This document shows, piece by piece, positions 50,300 through 63,174 of a DNA stretch of 64,000 nt. The notes below the pieces were generated by a model, which saw nothing but the letters and a program-made list of their open reading frames with translations, made no database searches and was not told where the DNA came from. Made by a program: the position numbers and the translations under genes. Within the stretch, counting starts at the first letter, position 1. Each line of letters opens with the position of its first letter. The DNA lies in the NCBI GenBank assembly GCA_021234155.1, contig JAJEKV010000070.1, forward strand, positions 5,360,754-5,424,753, given 5' to 3'. This stretch comes from Isoetes taiwanensis (taxonomy: Eukaryota; Streptophyta; Lycopodiopsida; Isoetales; Isoetaceae).

Positions 50300-53200
50300 A
50301 TTTCTTGTTCAGTGCTTTTTGCATTTCTTGTCTCCCGTCCTTTTTAGGCCCTCTCTGCAAGCTGTCGGATGTGTTTTTTCGTTTGGTGTATAAAAGAAGG
50401 CTTTTAAGCTGATTTCTCTGTTGGTTATTTGCTTGCAGGCGTTAAAGCCCAGATAGGAACGGACAGATGCCTCAATGGGTTGTTTTCTGCAACCATGCCG
50501 CAGAAAAATAACGTGGCAGCTTCAGGCGCACATCCTTCAAATATGATGCAATTTGGTCTCAGGGTTTCCAAAGATTTTTCGCAATTGGTCATGATTCTTT
50601 GTCTTTCGTTCTAGAAGCGGTGTAAATGTTCCTCTTTTCCATTTTGTTTTGCCGAAATGCATTTGATTTTGAGCTGAGTTTGTTGCGGTGAGTGGCAAAA
50701 GTCTTTTGATGTCCGACATAGGGTTTTGAAGCCGCGAACAACCGCTTCAAGCAAAGCTTTCTTTAGGTAACCACTGGAGATTAATATCTTTGCATTTAAA
50801 CCTCGCTTCAATGTTCCAGATTCTCTTAGTTTTGGGCCTGCTTCATTGTGCATGTGGTGATTTTGTTATGATATTTTATATTTTTCCCGTGTTTTTAAAG
50901 TGCGATCAACATTTCATAATTGTTCCCTTCATACTCTCCGTTTACATCTCGTGAGCTTTGGATGATTGTTCAAATATTCATTTTGCGGTATATATTTGTT
51001 CTATCCGGATGCGACTTTTCTTCCTTCAGCCCATGGTATTGAGTAAAATGGGCACACATACTGGTTTCTACGCATGATAATTCAAGTATGTGTTTCTTTT
51101 CTTCTATTTTTGTATGGACAATGAGTACATATGGTTTGGCTTTTAAGTGAAACATCTTTCTTATTTATTTTATTTTTCATATTCTCATTCAGGCGGGAGA
51201 ATGATGAAATTGGACCTCATACGACAACATCTTGCATGTTGGAGAGCCATTAATGAGTGTATTAATTTTGATTTCAGAGGAACTATTGTTATTTTATGCT
51301 TGGTTGTAGCCAGTCAAGCATTTAAAAATATCAACAATCAAGTTTATTGACATGAATTGCATGTATTTCAGCACATGGCAATGCTGGACAAGGAGGAGAA
51401 TTGTCAATACTGTAAACACTTTTGAGCTTATTTCAATGTTTTCAAGGCTAGATCTCTCTGGTCTATTCGAAAAGCAACAGGTAAGCAACAAGTCTCTTTA
51501 TGCAAGTTTTATAGTAGCTTATCAATAAAGATGAATTCCATTTGTGGTGATTATAGGGAAGATCTAAGCTGGAAACCCATTTTACATTAGATGCATGACC
51601 AAAGAAATAATATGAAAGATTGAAGAAACTGCAAACCCCTTGGTTTTAGTACTCAAAAGCAAATTCTAAGGTGAGGAATGGGCTTATTTATGACTCAGGT
51701 TATTTTTAACACATATTGACTTATGTGTATGGTTTTTAGATGAGGTTGCTAGGGGCAAAAACTGGTAGGAGGTGCCATCTTTCGATCTGTACAGAGGTAT
51801 TACATTTTGTATGTCAATGTAAACTTGATTGGGTATCTTAAAAATTGCTAAATTTGATTGGATATCTTAAAACTGCATGCTTAATTTGAATTCAGGTGTT
51901 CGAAGTTGGGCCATTTTTCTTTTATGGTCGAGCTGCAGAAGGCAGAAGGTGACACCATTGAGTTTTTGCAGTAAGTTTCTGTTTAATTTGGTTGGCAGAG
52001 TTTCCTAATGGTTTCGTTAAACAGAGTTTCCCAATGCATTTATCTTAGCAGAGTTTTCCAATGTAGCTGCAACGTTTTGATGCTTTGCAGTGCCTACTGC
52101 TTACATAAAGGTTGAACATTTGTGTTATGCAGATCTGGTAAAGGTTTCCTGCAGGTGGCCAGGATGGCAGCAATGGCTTTATCATCATAAGAAGGTGCAA
52201 TGGACTTGCACCTTCTTATCATCATAAGAAGGTGTATAGGAAGTTTTAGAATCCTAATCCCCCTGTTTTATTATTTGTTTTTATTGCGATGAGGCTGCCT
52301 TCCACCAACGATGCTTAGCTCATGTATCTTAGATGTAAACATGTAAAATGTTGTTGATTATAGTTAAGGTTATCATTAAGTGTGGCCTGCATCTGCAAAT
52401 ACAAACAGATGATGGGGGCTTTTCGCCATGACTGGGGCTTTTGCATGCTATTCTCTTTATTCTATCATTGTTTGGCTTCATATTTGTTAATCAAATTCAG
52501 GAATCAATCAAGAACCGGGGTTTCATGCCATCTGGCCTATTTATTGATTAAGGCTTCCACATTTCAGATTTTGATTAACTAGGGTGAAAGATTTCTAAAT
52601 TTCATTTTCAACGCCTTGGCATTTATGAAATTTGGTTGTAGGGTTTACTATCATCATCTAAATAAATCAATGGAATATTTAAGATCTATCAAATCAAGAC
52701 ACATCCACTAATACCCATTGGTCTAGAATTAAGGTTTGAAGGAATAAAAAGCAGCGACATTAGGGTTAAATATCATCGTCATCATGATGAAGAATGCAAT
52801 GATAGATATCCACGTCTTGACATTGCATACATATTTTTTAGCGAAATTGGATGCGCTACATCGATCAGCATGACTACACGTAATGAAAAATAAGCTCTCT
52901 CCTTTTTATGAAAATACAAAGTTGTAGTAAGCCTTGCATTAACATATAAATCTAACTTTACATCCCATATACTCGCCCCAAATACCTATTCAATACCCTA
53001 AAGTCTATGCATTCCATTACCCAATCTATTTTAGAACATGCATTCTATTATTCCTACCATGCACCCAAGGGTATTTCTCGGCATTCCTAAGCCATAAAAA
53101 CTTTCCATTTAGCATAATCTACAAAGACAATTGCATTTACAAGACCTAATACATCCATCTATTCCCCAAGTCCACAACCATGCCCGGCATCGCCGGGCAC

Positions 53201-53727
53201 GCGTTTCTAGTATATGCTTGTAATAACATAGGCTTTACATAGGGCTCCACAAAGATGATGCATCATTTGGCTCGCCTCAGAGAGTAAATGAACTTGAGGA
53301 GGAAACGGGGGTTAGAGGCAGAAAAGAAGTCATTTGCCCCCTCGAACCCCACTTCCCCCCTCATGTGCATTTGCTCCATAATCGTTATCATCACTTATAT
53401 CTATGTATACGACAGTGGTCACAAATTTGTGGAGTAGCATGCATTTTATGTCACAGTTATTAATAAATGGCAATGTGTAGAGGCAATCACCTCATGTTGA
53501 AATGCTTATAATGAGGAAACATATGAATGAAACACGAATCAATGTACTTAAATAGAGGACTTCTCATGCAATTATAATGACCAAGCGTATACCACATGAT
53601 CAAACAAACATTAAAAGTATGTGCTTATACTATATCATGCATTATGTATTGCAAGCTAGATATAATAAAACTGTTAAGAATGCATTATACACAAGTTCCC
53701 AATTTACCATTGATCACGTAGCATGTG
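50300..53727. other. Region without a recognised gene
   Basis: Only small hairpins were seen: arms of 20 bases at 52,181-52,200 and 52,206-52,225 (AAGAAGGTGCAA core), and GCCCGGC/GCCGGGC at 53,182-53,198. Short open frames have no recognisable domain. Confidence 0.4.
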
Positions 53728-54285
53728 TTTTTTTTTTTTTGGAAGAACTGTGTCATCAATATATTAAAAGAATGGTAATGTTACAAAGCAAGTGAGGAGG
53801 AAAGAGAACTGCCCCAAAGAGACAGCGATACCTCGACACTCCACAACAAACTCACAGAAAAACTGCAACTCTACTGCTGTACAAACTGACCATCACCATC
53901 TACAACACCCAGGAAGTCCCGCCAAATGGCAAACTTCCGCTCTACTAATCCCGGGAACACCAGAAAGCTTTGAAATAGCTTGTATCTGAAACTCCAAATA
54001 CGCCCTAATGAAAAAACACATGCTACCAGCTATTTCAAAGCTTTCTGGTGTTCCTGGGATTAGTAGAGCGGAAGTTTGCCATTTGGCGGGACTTCTTGGG
54101 TGTTGTAGATGGTGATGGTCGGTTTGTACAGCAGTAGAGTTGCAGTTTTTCTATGAGTTTGTTGTGGAGTGTCGAAGTATCGCTGTCTCTTTGGGGCAGT
54201 TCTCCTTCCTCCTCACTTGCTTTGTAACATTACCATTCTTTTAATATATTGATGACACAGTTCTTCAAAAGAAAAAAAAAAAAAA
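53728..54285. repeat. Inverted repeat of two LINE-like 3' ends, head to head
   Basis: Arms 53,742-53,980 and 54,028-54,266 are 239 bases long and differ at about six sites, all transitions. The loop is 47 bases. The outer edges are a T-run (53,728-53,740) and an A-run (54,267-54,285). Each arm ends outward with CTTTTAATATATTGATGACA-like sequence, the style of plant LINE 3' UTRs before poly-A. Two 5'-truncated inserts in opposite orientation would make this. The transcript would fold into a long hairpin. Confidence 0.75.
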
Positions 54286-57200
54286 CTTCGACAAAATTCC
54301 ACGTTATATTTGGCTCGACCAATCGGTCCTGGCTGCGTGGCAAGTAGAGCTATAGCCATACGTAAGCATATGCGAAGACATTTAAACCATAGTCCTATAA
54401 ATAAATACATATGCTGCCATATAAGCACATATGTGTGCTTATAACCAGTAAGAGTTATATTTTGTCACATTCAACTCTATTTCTTTTCTTCTCTCAGCAC
54501 TTAGAGCTTAATGTCAATATCCTTACAAAAATATGAGGGATGATAATGTATTCACCAAAAGCTAGATCTAATATCGACTTTGGCAGATTAATACATACCT
54601 TTGGATAACATTACCGAACATCATGCTAATGGTAGGAGATTTAGTACCTTTTTTTTATCAATTAGTTATTGTATCTGCACGTTGCATTTTTATTATTACA
54701 TGATTCTCCAAAATGCAATTAAAACTAAGAATGCACATTTCTTAAAGCAGAGAAGATGTTATTCATGATGAGTTATAGATTTGAGATGAAGATGGAGGAC
54801 ATCGAGGCAGATGATGGTCACATTATGCAATTTTTTTGGATATCAACAGTCAAATCATGTACATGTAAATGTTGTATAGAAAAATATATCCTTGTCCCTG
54901 CTCGAAGATGCTATTCAAGGTATGTAGGTCTTAAGGAGACAGAACCTATGTAACTTTTCTAAATGCTAAAAGTGGATTCCGTGCACGTTAAGCACAAGGC
55001 TTGTGGTAGCAACACAAACATATCCTTGGCCTCGACGGAAGTTGTTGTTGATCATTTCTTGCAGCTCTTATGGATGTCCCTACAAATGTTAAAGACAAGG
55101 CTCGTCGAAATTTCGTTAAGACAATAACATGCCATGGTATCAGTCAGGTCAATGTCGGTCCCTCATATCATTATTATTTGAAAATGAATCTTGGTGGTTC
55201 TAATGCTGTTGTGCATCTCAATGCTTCAAGCAACTATAATGAGGAAAATGCACAAATCTCATCTATGGATAAGACAAAATTTCGTCAAATAAGGGAGGTG
55301 TACATCTGCAATGCAACTTATACCTCATGAACTAGAACACAAATACAAAGAATATAACTCTAAGAATATAACTCTAAATGATCTTGATATTTTTATATGC
55401 AACAACACTAGATGTTTATACGGATGGAATACCTGATACACTGGTCTATAGTCGTGTACATTGCAAGGAATTATACAAGGCACATTACTTTCGTGACATT
55501 GAGAATTCTAAAACACAAATACAGAGAGATACATCTCCAAATGATCAAACGCTTCAAAAACTTGTGTTCATTTATTCTGATGCACTCGTTTGGAAATAGT
55601 TACCATGCAATTCTACATTTGTGCCATGTCCACTTTGACGGTATTGGCAGGGGAGTTGTTCCAATTGCTTAATAATCTCACAACACACACTCTCCTATCT
55701 CTGCAATTACCTAGGCCTATTTCTGTCGTCTTACACAAACTCTGGATTTGCTTATGGACATGAAGCCACAAACTGAGGAAAATGCTATACAAGAAGAATC
55801 CATCTGCAGATAAGCCCAATCCAAACAAAACGAACATGTTCAATCCGACTGCTGCATGCATGTCTCCAACGAACTGACAATGCTTGGGAGTCTATAAGGC
55901 TTTTAGGTGCTTGCTCCTCCATATTCAATCGCAGCCCTCCATTGATCTTTCTCTCGAAATCTCCACCTTCCCATTGGAATATACATTGGCATATCCTATT
56001 TTCACCCCTCCATCCCTAGGGTTTGCCCTTCGAGCAACCCAAAAAAGAAAAAAATAAGACAGGAAAATAGAACACACCGCTGTAAACCTTAACATATTCT
56101 TTTCCTTGCGGTGGCGTTTGCCCATTGCATCCCAGTAACAGGAACCAGCTTTAAAATTAATGAGAAGAATGCATATAGTCCCTCTCTAAAGCTGCCAGCT
56201 AGTTGTTCTTGATAGGACGAGTTTAAGCTTTGTCTCTGTGAGCTGTGGAATATTAGCTTCAGTTTGCTGATCCATTCCGTCTGGCATATTCCAATCTGAA
56301 ACACACATCAATGAAGTAATTTAAAATACACAAGCTGAATTCCAAACCATGCGAGTCTCAATAAAATTCACGCTTCTATCTAACCAAAGGATTCAGAAGC
56401 AAACCTTACAAAAGGCTCCTTCTGATGGGGTGTTATTTTGACATTTCGAACATCTGCACTTATCAGCATAGTATGCCACAACTAGTCTGGTAGATTGTTT
56501 GCTGTCCTACTATGAGCAACCAAACCTTAGCTGGATGAGAATGCTGCCCATTTTTATGTCTATCTCCGCGGTTCACAGACAGATAAATTGGCGCATGTGC
56601 AGGATGTCATCTTTGACCTGAATGAGACGCTCATTTGCAAACTTCCTTGTGCCAGTCCTTAAAAGAAATGTACTACAACATGTAATAAGTTTATTAATTT
56701 CCCATGTCTCAGATATTTAACATTATGAAGTACACAATGGAATTTATCGTGAAGAGACTAACCAGATAAAGTTGGCCGATAAGACATGCTCACTTTATGC
56801 ATCTCCACACGCTGCTGCTGAGAGATTGTTACACCCAGACTTATCTGCTGCCTGAGAGTTTGAGAGTTTCTAACTGGTTGGCAGCCATAATAGATCCTTT
56901 TTCTAGATATGCTGGTTGGGCCGAGGAGCCACACTATCGTTCATCTCCTCCCATAAATGGTGCTGGTACATGACAGAAGTCATGATTGCCTCTCCAGGAG
57001 CTATTCTTGTCTACGTGTGTTGAAATTACAAGGTCTGCATTCAGCAAACATGGTTAAATTCCAATATAACTATGTTGAGGGAAAATGTCATAATACAGGC
57101 AAAAGCTGCATCTAGGTTCAGTTAACAATAAGGAACTCGACAAGAGCATTTCCTTTAGCAAAAGATGCCTGATAACATACTAGAATCTAAGAAAGAAACC

Positions 57201-57957
57201 AAATGTACACAATCAACCGTTGCCCTTGGTAAAAAACGAGCTACTCTTTAAATAGTTCAACCTATGTTTATGAGTTTTAGATAATAAATCATCATGCACA
57301 TCTTGTCCATCCAAGCAATTGCATTCATTGGACCACAGACTCATTTCAACTGCAAAATCAACACTATGAAGCACATTAGCATGATATAAAGCAAGTGTGT
57401 GTCGAAATAGATAGTATTTGACCATGGTTTCAAGTCTATTTCACTGTAAATAGTATCACATTGTAGCCAGTAAATGTTCTTTGTTTTGTTGCCAGTGCTC
57501 TCGCAACAGAAGCAGAAGAACGAAAAAACTAATTTTAAATAGAAAAATGCACATAAATCTTCCCCATTCAGCTTCATTGTGGTTTTATAAAGCAGATTTT
57601 TACAGTGTTGATATTCAATAAACTTTCTCTTCAATATGCCAGGGACGTTTTGGAGGGAAATTTGCTTCCCAACGCAGGTTAGCAACAGCAAATTGGCTGG
57701 TTGGCATTTTGTAACCAAAAAGGTTGGCATTCATTAGGAATGATGCTGATATCATAGCATATACTTCTGCAAACAACCGGGAATGACAACCCAATCATCA
57801 GCCCAGATTACATGCTTTTCCCTGCCTTTCTGCGACAGCACTGCAGAGATTTCTTATTACCTTTGGAAGGAGAGGAGCAACCTCTGAAATACATAGGACG
57901 GGGATTTAATTGTGTGGCTGAAGCGCTTTTATAGTACATCAAGACAGAGAGAAAATC
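54286..57957. other. Region without a recognised gene
   Basis: Open frames at 55,070-55,330, 55,378-55,599 and 55,925-56,125 carry no domain I recognise. The part nearest 57,957 would hold the 3' UTR of the PPR gene. Confidence 0.4.
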
Positions 57958-59610
57958 TTACATAACTTCATAGTACTTTATACATGAACCAAGAAGGGAC
58001 ATCAATGAAGTGGTGGAAAATTCTAAAGGCATGCATGTTATAAAGTCACCTGCCTCTTCTAGATAGCCTGTGCGCCCAAAAAGATCAACCATACAGACAT
58101 AATGTTCCTCTGTGACAACAATGCCATAAACGTGTCCCATTGAATCAAGAAATAAATGGGCTTCATCCACTAAACATGCGTGGCTGCAGGCAGCAAGAAT
58201 TGAAAGAAATGTGACTGCATCTGGCTTCAGGCCTTCATGTTGCATTTGATAAGCAAGACTAACCACCTCTTTTCCATCTCCGTGCCATGCACATCCAGCA
58301 ATCATTACATTCCATGTAACTGCATCACGTACAGCCATGCTGTCGAAGATCTGGTGGGCATCTTTAATGCACCCACATTTACAATACATATCAATAAGTG
58401 TAGCACATATAACCATGTCTATTTCACAACCACTTTCCAACATAGTCTTGTGGATCTGCCTTCCCTGTGCCAGGGCCCCTAATCCGGCACACGCAGCCAG
58501 TGCACCAGAAAAAGTGCGAGTATCAAATTTTATGGACTCATCTAACATATGCTGGAAAATTTTGAGGGCCTCGTTGTTATATGCATGCTGAACATATCCT
58601 GAAATCAGTGCATTCCAAGAGACAAGGTTTTGCGTGTTCATTCTATCAAATATTTCACAAGCATTGTCTAGGCTTCCAGACTTTGCATACATGTCAACAA
58701 GGCAACCAGCAAGAAATACATCAGAATCCCACTCAGTGTTTAATGCTTGAGAATGAACACGCTTTCCTTCTTCCCAAAAAGCACAATGGATGCATGATCC
58801 TATAACGGTCAGAAACGTAATTTTATCTGGCTTCAAATCATATTGCATTTGTTCTAGAAGCTTAAAGGCTTCCTTACTTTCGTTTTTGCAGTGAACAAAT
58901 CCAGCAATAATTGAATTCCATGAAGCTATATTCCGTTTGGGCATTTGAGCAAACATATGCCATGCATTTTCTATGCTCTGACATTTTGCATACATGTTGA
59001 TAAGAGTATTCCCAACACGGATATTTGATTCGCATGCATGAATTAACACACAGGCATGAAAAAATTTTCCCCTTTCTAAAGCTAGCATATGAGCACAAGC
59101 ACTCAAAATGCCTACAAAGGTTACTCCATCAGGCACCATATTCTCAGCTTGCATTCGATAGAACAATGTAATCACTGCCTTTCCTTCTCCATTTTGAGCA
59201 TGTCCTGTGATCATAACGTTCCATGTGAATAGATTTCTAAAAGGCATCAGAACAAAGACTTGATAGGCATTGCAAATGCCACCACATTTAACGTACATGT
59301 GGATAAGGGTATTCCAAAGGAAAATAAAGGGCTTCAGCTTCCGTTTCATAATGTGAGCATGGACGAGTTTCCCTTTCCCCATTGACTGTGTTTTTGCACA
59401 ATCTTGCAAGAGAAGAACACAAGTATCAAACAAGGAGCCAAAGGTTTGTGGATGCCTTGCACCCAAATGTGTAGATTCAGTGAAGTTTGCGAGGTTATAC
59501 TTTGTTTGGGAAATCCCATATACAGTTCTTTCGCAAGATTTTGTAGCAGAAACATAAACTGTGTTTCCATTAGGAAAGCTAAGAGGGCAAGAGAGGACAT
59601 TCGTGCACAT
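57958..59610 (-). CDS. PLS-type pentatricopeptide repeat protein, single exon, no DYW tail
   Basis: About 550 residues from the ATG at 59,610 (MCTNVLSCPLSFPNGN) to TAA at 57,958-57,960. Tandem P, L and S motifs run from about residue 75 to 540: WNTLIHMYVKCGGICNAYQ, NLFTWNVMITGHAQNG, PDGVTFVGILSACAH, NMYAKCQSIENAWHMF, NLVSWNALISGYVQ and DAVTWNVMIAGC, closing with MVDLFGRTGYLEEAGDFI. Such proteins bind organelle RNA one base per repeat; PLS types direct C-to-U (in ferns also U-to-C) editing, with the E and DYW domains completing the enzyme. Here the frame stops at LLGSCIKYYEVM, where an E domain would begin. So it lacks the deaminase and would need a partner, or has lost it. The N-terminus could be an organelle presequence. 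Intronless like most plant PPR genes. Confidence 0.88.
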   Translation of the reverse strand: MCTNVLSCPLSFPNGNTVYVSATKSCERTVYGISQTKYNLANFTESTHLGARHPQTFGSLFDTCVLLLQDCAKTQSMGKGKLVHAHIMKRKLKPFIFLWNTLIHMYVKCGGICNAYQVFVLMPFRNLFTWNVMITGHAQNGEGKAVITLFYRMQAENMVPDGVTFVGILSACAHMLALERGKFFHACVLIHACESNIRVGNTLINMYAKCQSIENAWHMFAQMPKRNIASWNSIIAGFVHCKNESKEAFKLLEQMQYDLKPDKITFLTVIGSCIHCAFWEEGKRVHSQALNTEWDSDVFLAGCLVDMYAKSGSLDNACEIFDRMNTQNLVSWNALISGYVQHAYNNEALKIFQHMLDESIKFDTRTFSGALAACAGLGALAQGRQIHKTMLESGCEIDMVICATLIDMYCKCGCIKDAHQIFDSMAVRDAVTWNVMIAGCAWHGDGKEVVSLAYQMQHEGLKPDAVTFLSILAACSHACLVDEAHLFLDSMGHVYGIVVTEEHYVCMVDLFGRTGYLEEAGDFITCMPLEFSTTSLMSLLGSCIKYYEVM

Positions 59611-60060
59611 TGCAATGAAAATCAGCAAGCATTATTTGAATAATAGATGCTAAGATGCAGTTTTCGGCAACCAAATTCGATGCATTCTCTAAACATTCCA
59701 GTGCATTTGAGACAAAACTGACTGCCCACCTTTTACGCAATTTCCCATCTCTGTTGGATGCTTCAACACAGCCATGTTTGCTTTCTTCCAATGCATCCTA
59801 CCTAAAACCTCCTGCCTGGAAGTTGGACTGCCTGGAAGTTGGACTAATAATTTGCCACGTTACAAATGAATTAAGAGAATGTTCTATTAAGCCCCCCCAC
59901 GGCGCGGCCGGGGGTGTGGGCCTCGGCCTAGGCCTAGTACATCGATAAGTTCAAGTCTTGTTGGGGATGAACTAGGGTGAACTAGGGTGGAGCCAATGGT
60001 AAACGGGCAGCAGCGACATGAGGGACGTTATCGGGTAAAAAATCCTAACCAAACATTCGA
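59611..60060. other. PPR upstream region with a GC-rich patch
   Basis: Promoter side of the PPR gene. A GC-rich stretch at 59,891-59,937 (GGCCTCGGCCTAGGCC) and a duplicated GAACTAGGGTG (59,968-59,990) stand out. No gene. Confidence 0.4.
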
Positions 60061-60063
60061 AAC

Positions 60064-60245
60064 CATGCGTATATCGAGTTCGATATATGGCGTATATCGA
60101 AGTTCAATATAATGATATCCCAAGGATCTTAAAAAATGGCGATAAAAAGCAGAAAATTGATATACTGATGAGTATATCGAGTTAGATATACTATAGTATA
60201 TCGATATACTATAGTATATCTAACTAACTCGATATACTACTGTAT
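60064..60245. repeat. GTATATCGAG repeat cluster with a 68-base palindrome
   Basis: The words GCGTATATCGAGTTCGATAT and GCGTATATCGAAGTTCAATA occur at 60,068 and 60,090. A near-perfect palindrome centred on TATATCGATATA spans about 60,171-60,239, and a T-run follows. Related GCGTATATTGAGTG words recur at 60,559 and 60,630, just before the protease gene. They may be the terminal or subterminal repeats of the element carrying it. Confidence 0.6.
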
Positions 60246-60636
60246 ATCAATTTTTTTTTTTTTTTTTTTCTTTTCCTGTTTTTTCTGAGCGATTTCTGCG
60301 CTTTTTGGAGAGAATTTCGGAAAGATTCATACCGACGATCATGGAAGAAGCACTGTGTTAGTAAGAGTATTCGTGATCAAATTCCTCAAAGGTTTCTTAC
60401 TTTTACATCTCGTTTGTATGAGCTCTACAACTGTTTATGTTCATGCTTTTGATGTGATCGTTTAGGATCTAAAATTCAATTGATGTGATCGTTTAAGAGA
60501 GGTGGGATTTAAAATTAGGATCTAAAATTCAAGGAGATTGGTTTTGTTTTTGGAAAGCGTATATTGAGTGCGATATACTCACTATATTCGTATTTTGATT
60601 TCATTATGTGAATATTAAATGTAAGATTAGCGTATA

Positions 60637-62572
60637 TTGAGTGAGAGGGTGAGGGTGAGACAACAGGCAGTAGAGGAGGCGGAGATGATAGCGAGGATGA
60701 GACAGTCGGCACAGGAGGAGATAGAGAGGATGACACGAGATGCAGCAGAGGAGACAGAGAGGTTGAGACAGGAGGAGGTAGAGAGGTGCTTACGTGATAA
60801 GGAGATAGAGGCAGAGAGGTTGAGACAAGCAGATGCACGGAGGAGGAGATCATTGGATCATTTAGAGAGTTGGAGCAGTAGTGGGGTGGATCCCAGTGCA
60901 GAGATGCATAGAGACAGTACACCATGATGGCAGAGAGAGGACATTCCACGTGATATGTTCCTGCAGACACCTCCTCCACTAGAGACACTTAGAGAGGGGA
61001 TACGATGCCTTCCGATAGACTCAGATCTTGTGCAGAGGGGTCATCAGGTCTTTAGTGACATCTTGCACACTGAGATGGGACCAGGGGCTTCAGTACTTAT
61101 CACACCACTTCCACCACATGAGGATGTACCTGGGCGAGACGCATGGATTAGAGACCGGGCCAGAGGTTACTTCCTGTTTTGGGAGGGCGAGTATGGGAGG
61201 CATGATATCTGGGCATGTTTGTTGGCACAGCCACTCCGTGGATGGGCAGATGAGCAGAGGAGGGATGTGCAGTATCCCCTTGATATTGTGATGCCACCTG
61301 AGCTTGAGCTGCAGCTTGCATTCTTTGAGGAGGTGTTTATCTTTGCCAGGGACTATAGGGTTGACATCATCACGGAGCTCAGGCGTTTAGTGGACAGGGA
61401 TGGTGTGTATGTGCATGTGAGATTGCACGAGTTTCCAGCACTGCCCATTAGGGTTGACCATCACCTACTAGATCGATGTGAGCTCCCCTCCCACCAGGAG
61501 CAGACACGAGCTAGACGTCCACGTGGGAGACCTCCTCGTCGCGATCGAGTTGGCGGCCGAGCCGTAGTTGCATATGCGATGGAGTGGGAAGATGAGATTG
61601 TACGTGTCGAGCTAGGGTAAGTTACACTTGACATGCGTTTTATTTATTGTTTTTATTACTTATCATGTATAGGTAACCTTTTGATTATGGTTTTTCAGAG
61701 TCCTTAGGCATACGTTTTCCGTACCAGAGAGACGTAGAGTACTTATCATAGATCCTGTTATCTATGATCGTTGGCCATGCTTCCCGATCATGATAGTGCA
61801 GTGCAGCGGGTTCAACCTTATATACAAAGCACCACACCAGATTGGGAAGGGCTTCGAGCCATCATATAGCCTATCATCGTACAGTAAGTATGATTTTATT
61901 TGTACATTACAATTTGTTTTTGCCATTTCTCACTCGCAACACGTATCTTGTTTTTTGCAGCTCTCACTGGGTCGTTCTTCTTCACATACGAGATGACCAG
62001 GTCAGGCAGGCACTTGGCATTCCAGACTCACACCTTGGATGGTTCTACCTTGATTCTCTTCCATTGACTAGCGGGTTTAGGGTGCAGGAGAACACACTAC
62101 ATCAGTAAGCTTGTGTATTTTCCTCAAATAGTAATTAATGAAGTGTATTACATCTAGTTTTAATTATATATTCTATAGGTTAGGTGGCCACATATTTGCT
62201 ACTTTGAGTGCCACTAGTCATTGGAGAGACTGGATCCGTAGAGCAACCATCAGCTCACTCACAGTTCCACAGTAGCAGGATCAGTCGAGTTGCGGTGTTC
62301 CCGCAGCTTTGAGCATTCGGCTGGTCGTTAGGACTCTTTTACGGCCCGAGGTTCCACATACACATGTGAATCTACTATCTACTATGCTTTTGTACATGCT
62401 ATAAGTGTTCAACCAATTTTTAACTCTTATACTTGTGCAGGTTGGGAGAAGTTGGTACATAGAGGAGGACGTCCGCTCTGAGAGGACTCAGTGGCCAATT
62501 ATGTTGGCTCTTTTGTATTCCAGAGTGTACTGGTATCATCGTAGAGTTAGAGAGATGGGCCAGCATCAGTAG
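60637..62572 (+). pseudogene. Ulp1-like (C48) cysteine protease gene, probably transposon-borne, interrupted
   Basis: Five exons are proposed: about 60,637-61,616, 61,699-61,883, 61,961-62,104, 62,179-62,365 and 62,441-62,572. The N-terminal 100 residues are a Glu/Arg-rich coiled coil (EEIERMTRDAAEETERLRQ). The catalytic pattern of Ulp1/SENP proteases is visible: His in SHWVVLLHI and Asp in WFYLDSLP (exon 3), Gln and Cys in QDQSSCGVPAAL (exon 4). The family cleaves SUMO-like conjugates; many plant MULE and other transposons carry it. In-frame stops occur at 60,925-60,927 (TGA) and 62,273-62,275 (TAG), and exons 2 and 3 do not join in phase, so it is probably decayed. The start is uncertain; an ATG lies at 60,685. 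The SWIM gene at 63,175 faces it. Confidence 0.5.
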
Positions 62573-62749
62573 CATCTAGAGTTTGTACATTTATGTCATT
62601 GTAATATATTATGGTGGTTTTCTTGTGTCCAATTAATTTCAACCATATGAACAATCTCTTGCAAGCTGTCAATATTGTCAATAGGAGCACAATCAGGCAA
62701 GGTTACTCAGAACGTGGTGACATGGAAGAAAAACCAGGTAAGGGTGGGG

Positions 62750-63139
62750 CTAAGAAACAATCAATAACATCCTCTCGCTCCTCACATACTCATGGAAGTC
62801 ACGAACGGCTTCTGCATAGTCTGCATGCAAGGACACCACCTCAGCCTTGTCTGCATCTAGAGGCAGGCTCTCCAGTTTGTTGCGAAGCTCGTCCATGGCC
62901 CGCTTGCGTTGCCTCATCCCATCGATAGTAAGCATGGCCACCTTATCACAAGAACACCCATCCGCAATCTCATGCAGCCTGTCGTACTCCTCCAACCACT
63001 GGATGCACTCAACCTCTTCCAAACCCAATGTCAAAGGAGGCAAGGGTGACTCATGGTGCTCTTGTTTAGGATGTGATGATGCTCCATCTGCCATAGCTGC
63101 ATGCATAACAAGATTAGATATTCTGTGCCACAAGGACAT
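62750..63139 (-). CDS. Unidentified 129-residue protein or exon beside the SWIM gene
   Basis: An ATG at 63,139 opens a 129-codon frame closed by TAG at 62,750. It reads as real protein: acidic and helical (ECIQWLEEYDRLHEIADG, MRQRKRAMDELRNKLESLP), with one CSC. No family recognised. It lies 35 bases after the SWIM gene stop on the same strand, so both may be parts of one transposon transcription unit. Low hydrophobicity, no signal peptide. Confidence 0.35.
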   Translation of the reverse strand: MSLWHRISNLVMHAAMADGASSHPKQEHHESPLPPLTLGLEEVECIQWLEEYDRLHEIADGCSCDKVAMLTIDGMRQRKRAMDELRNKLESLPLDADKAEVVSLHADYAEAVRDFHEYVRSERMLLIVS

Positions 63140-63174
63140 ATCTCTACAGAATTAAGACAATACATTCGCAATCC

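Noticed and set aside
45200-53700. A split host gene suggested by scattered splice-like sites
   Set aside because: No set of exons gives a recognisable protein; the only coding traces are the LINE and SWIM remnants.
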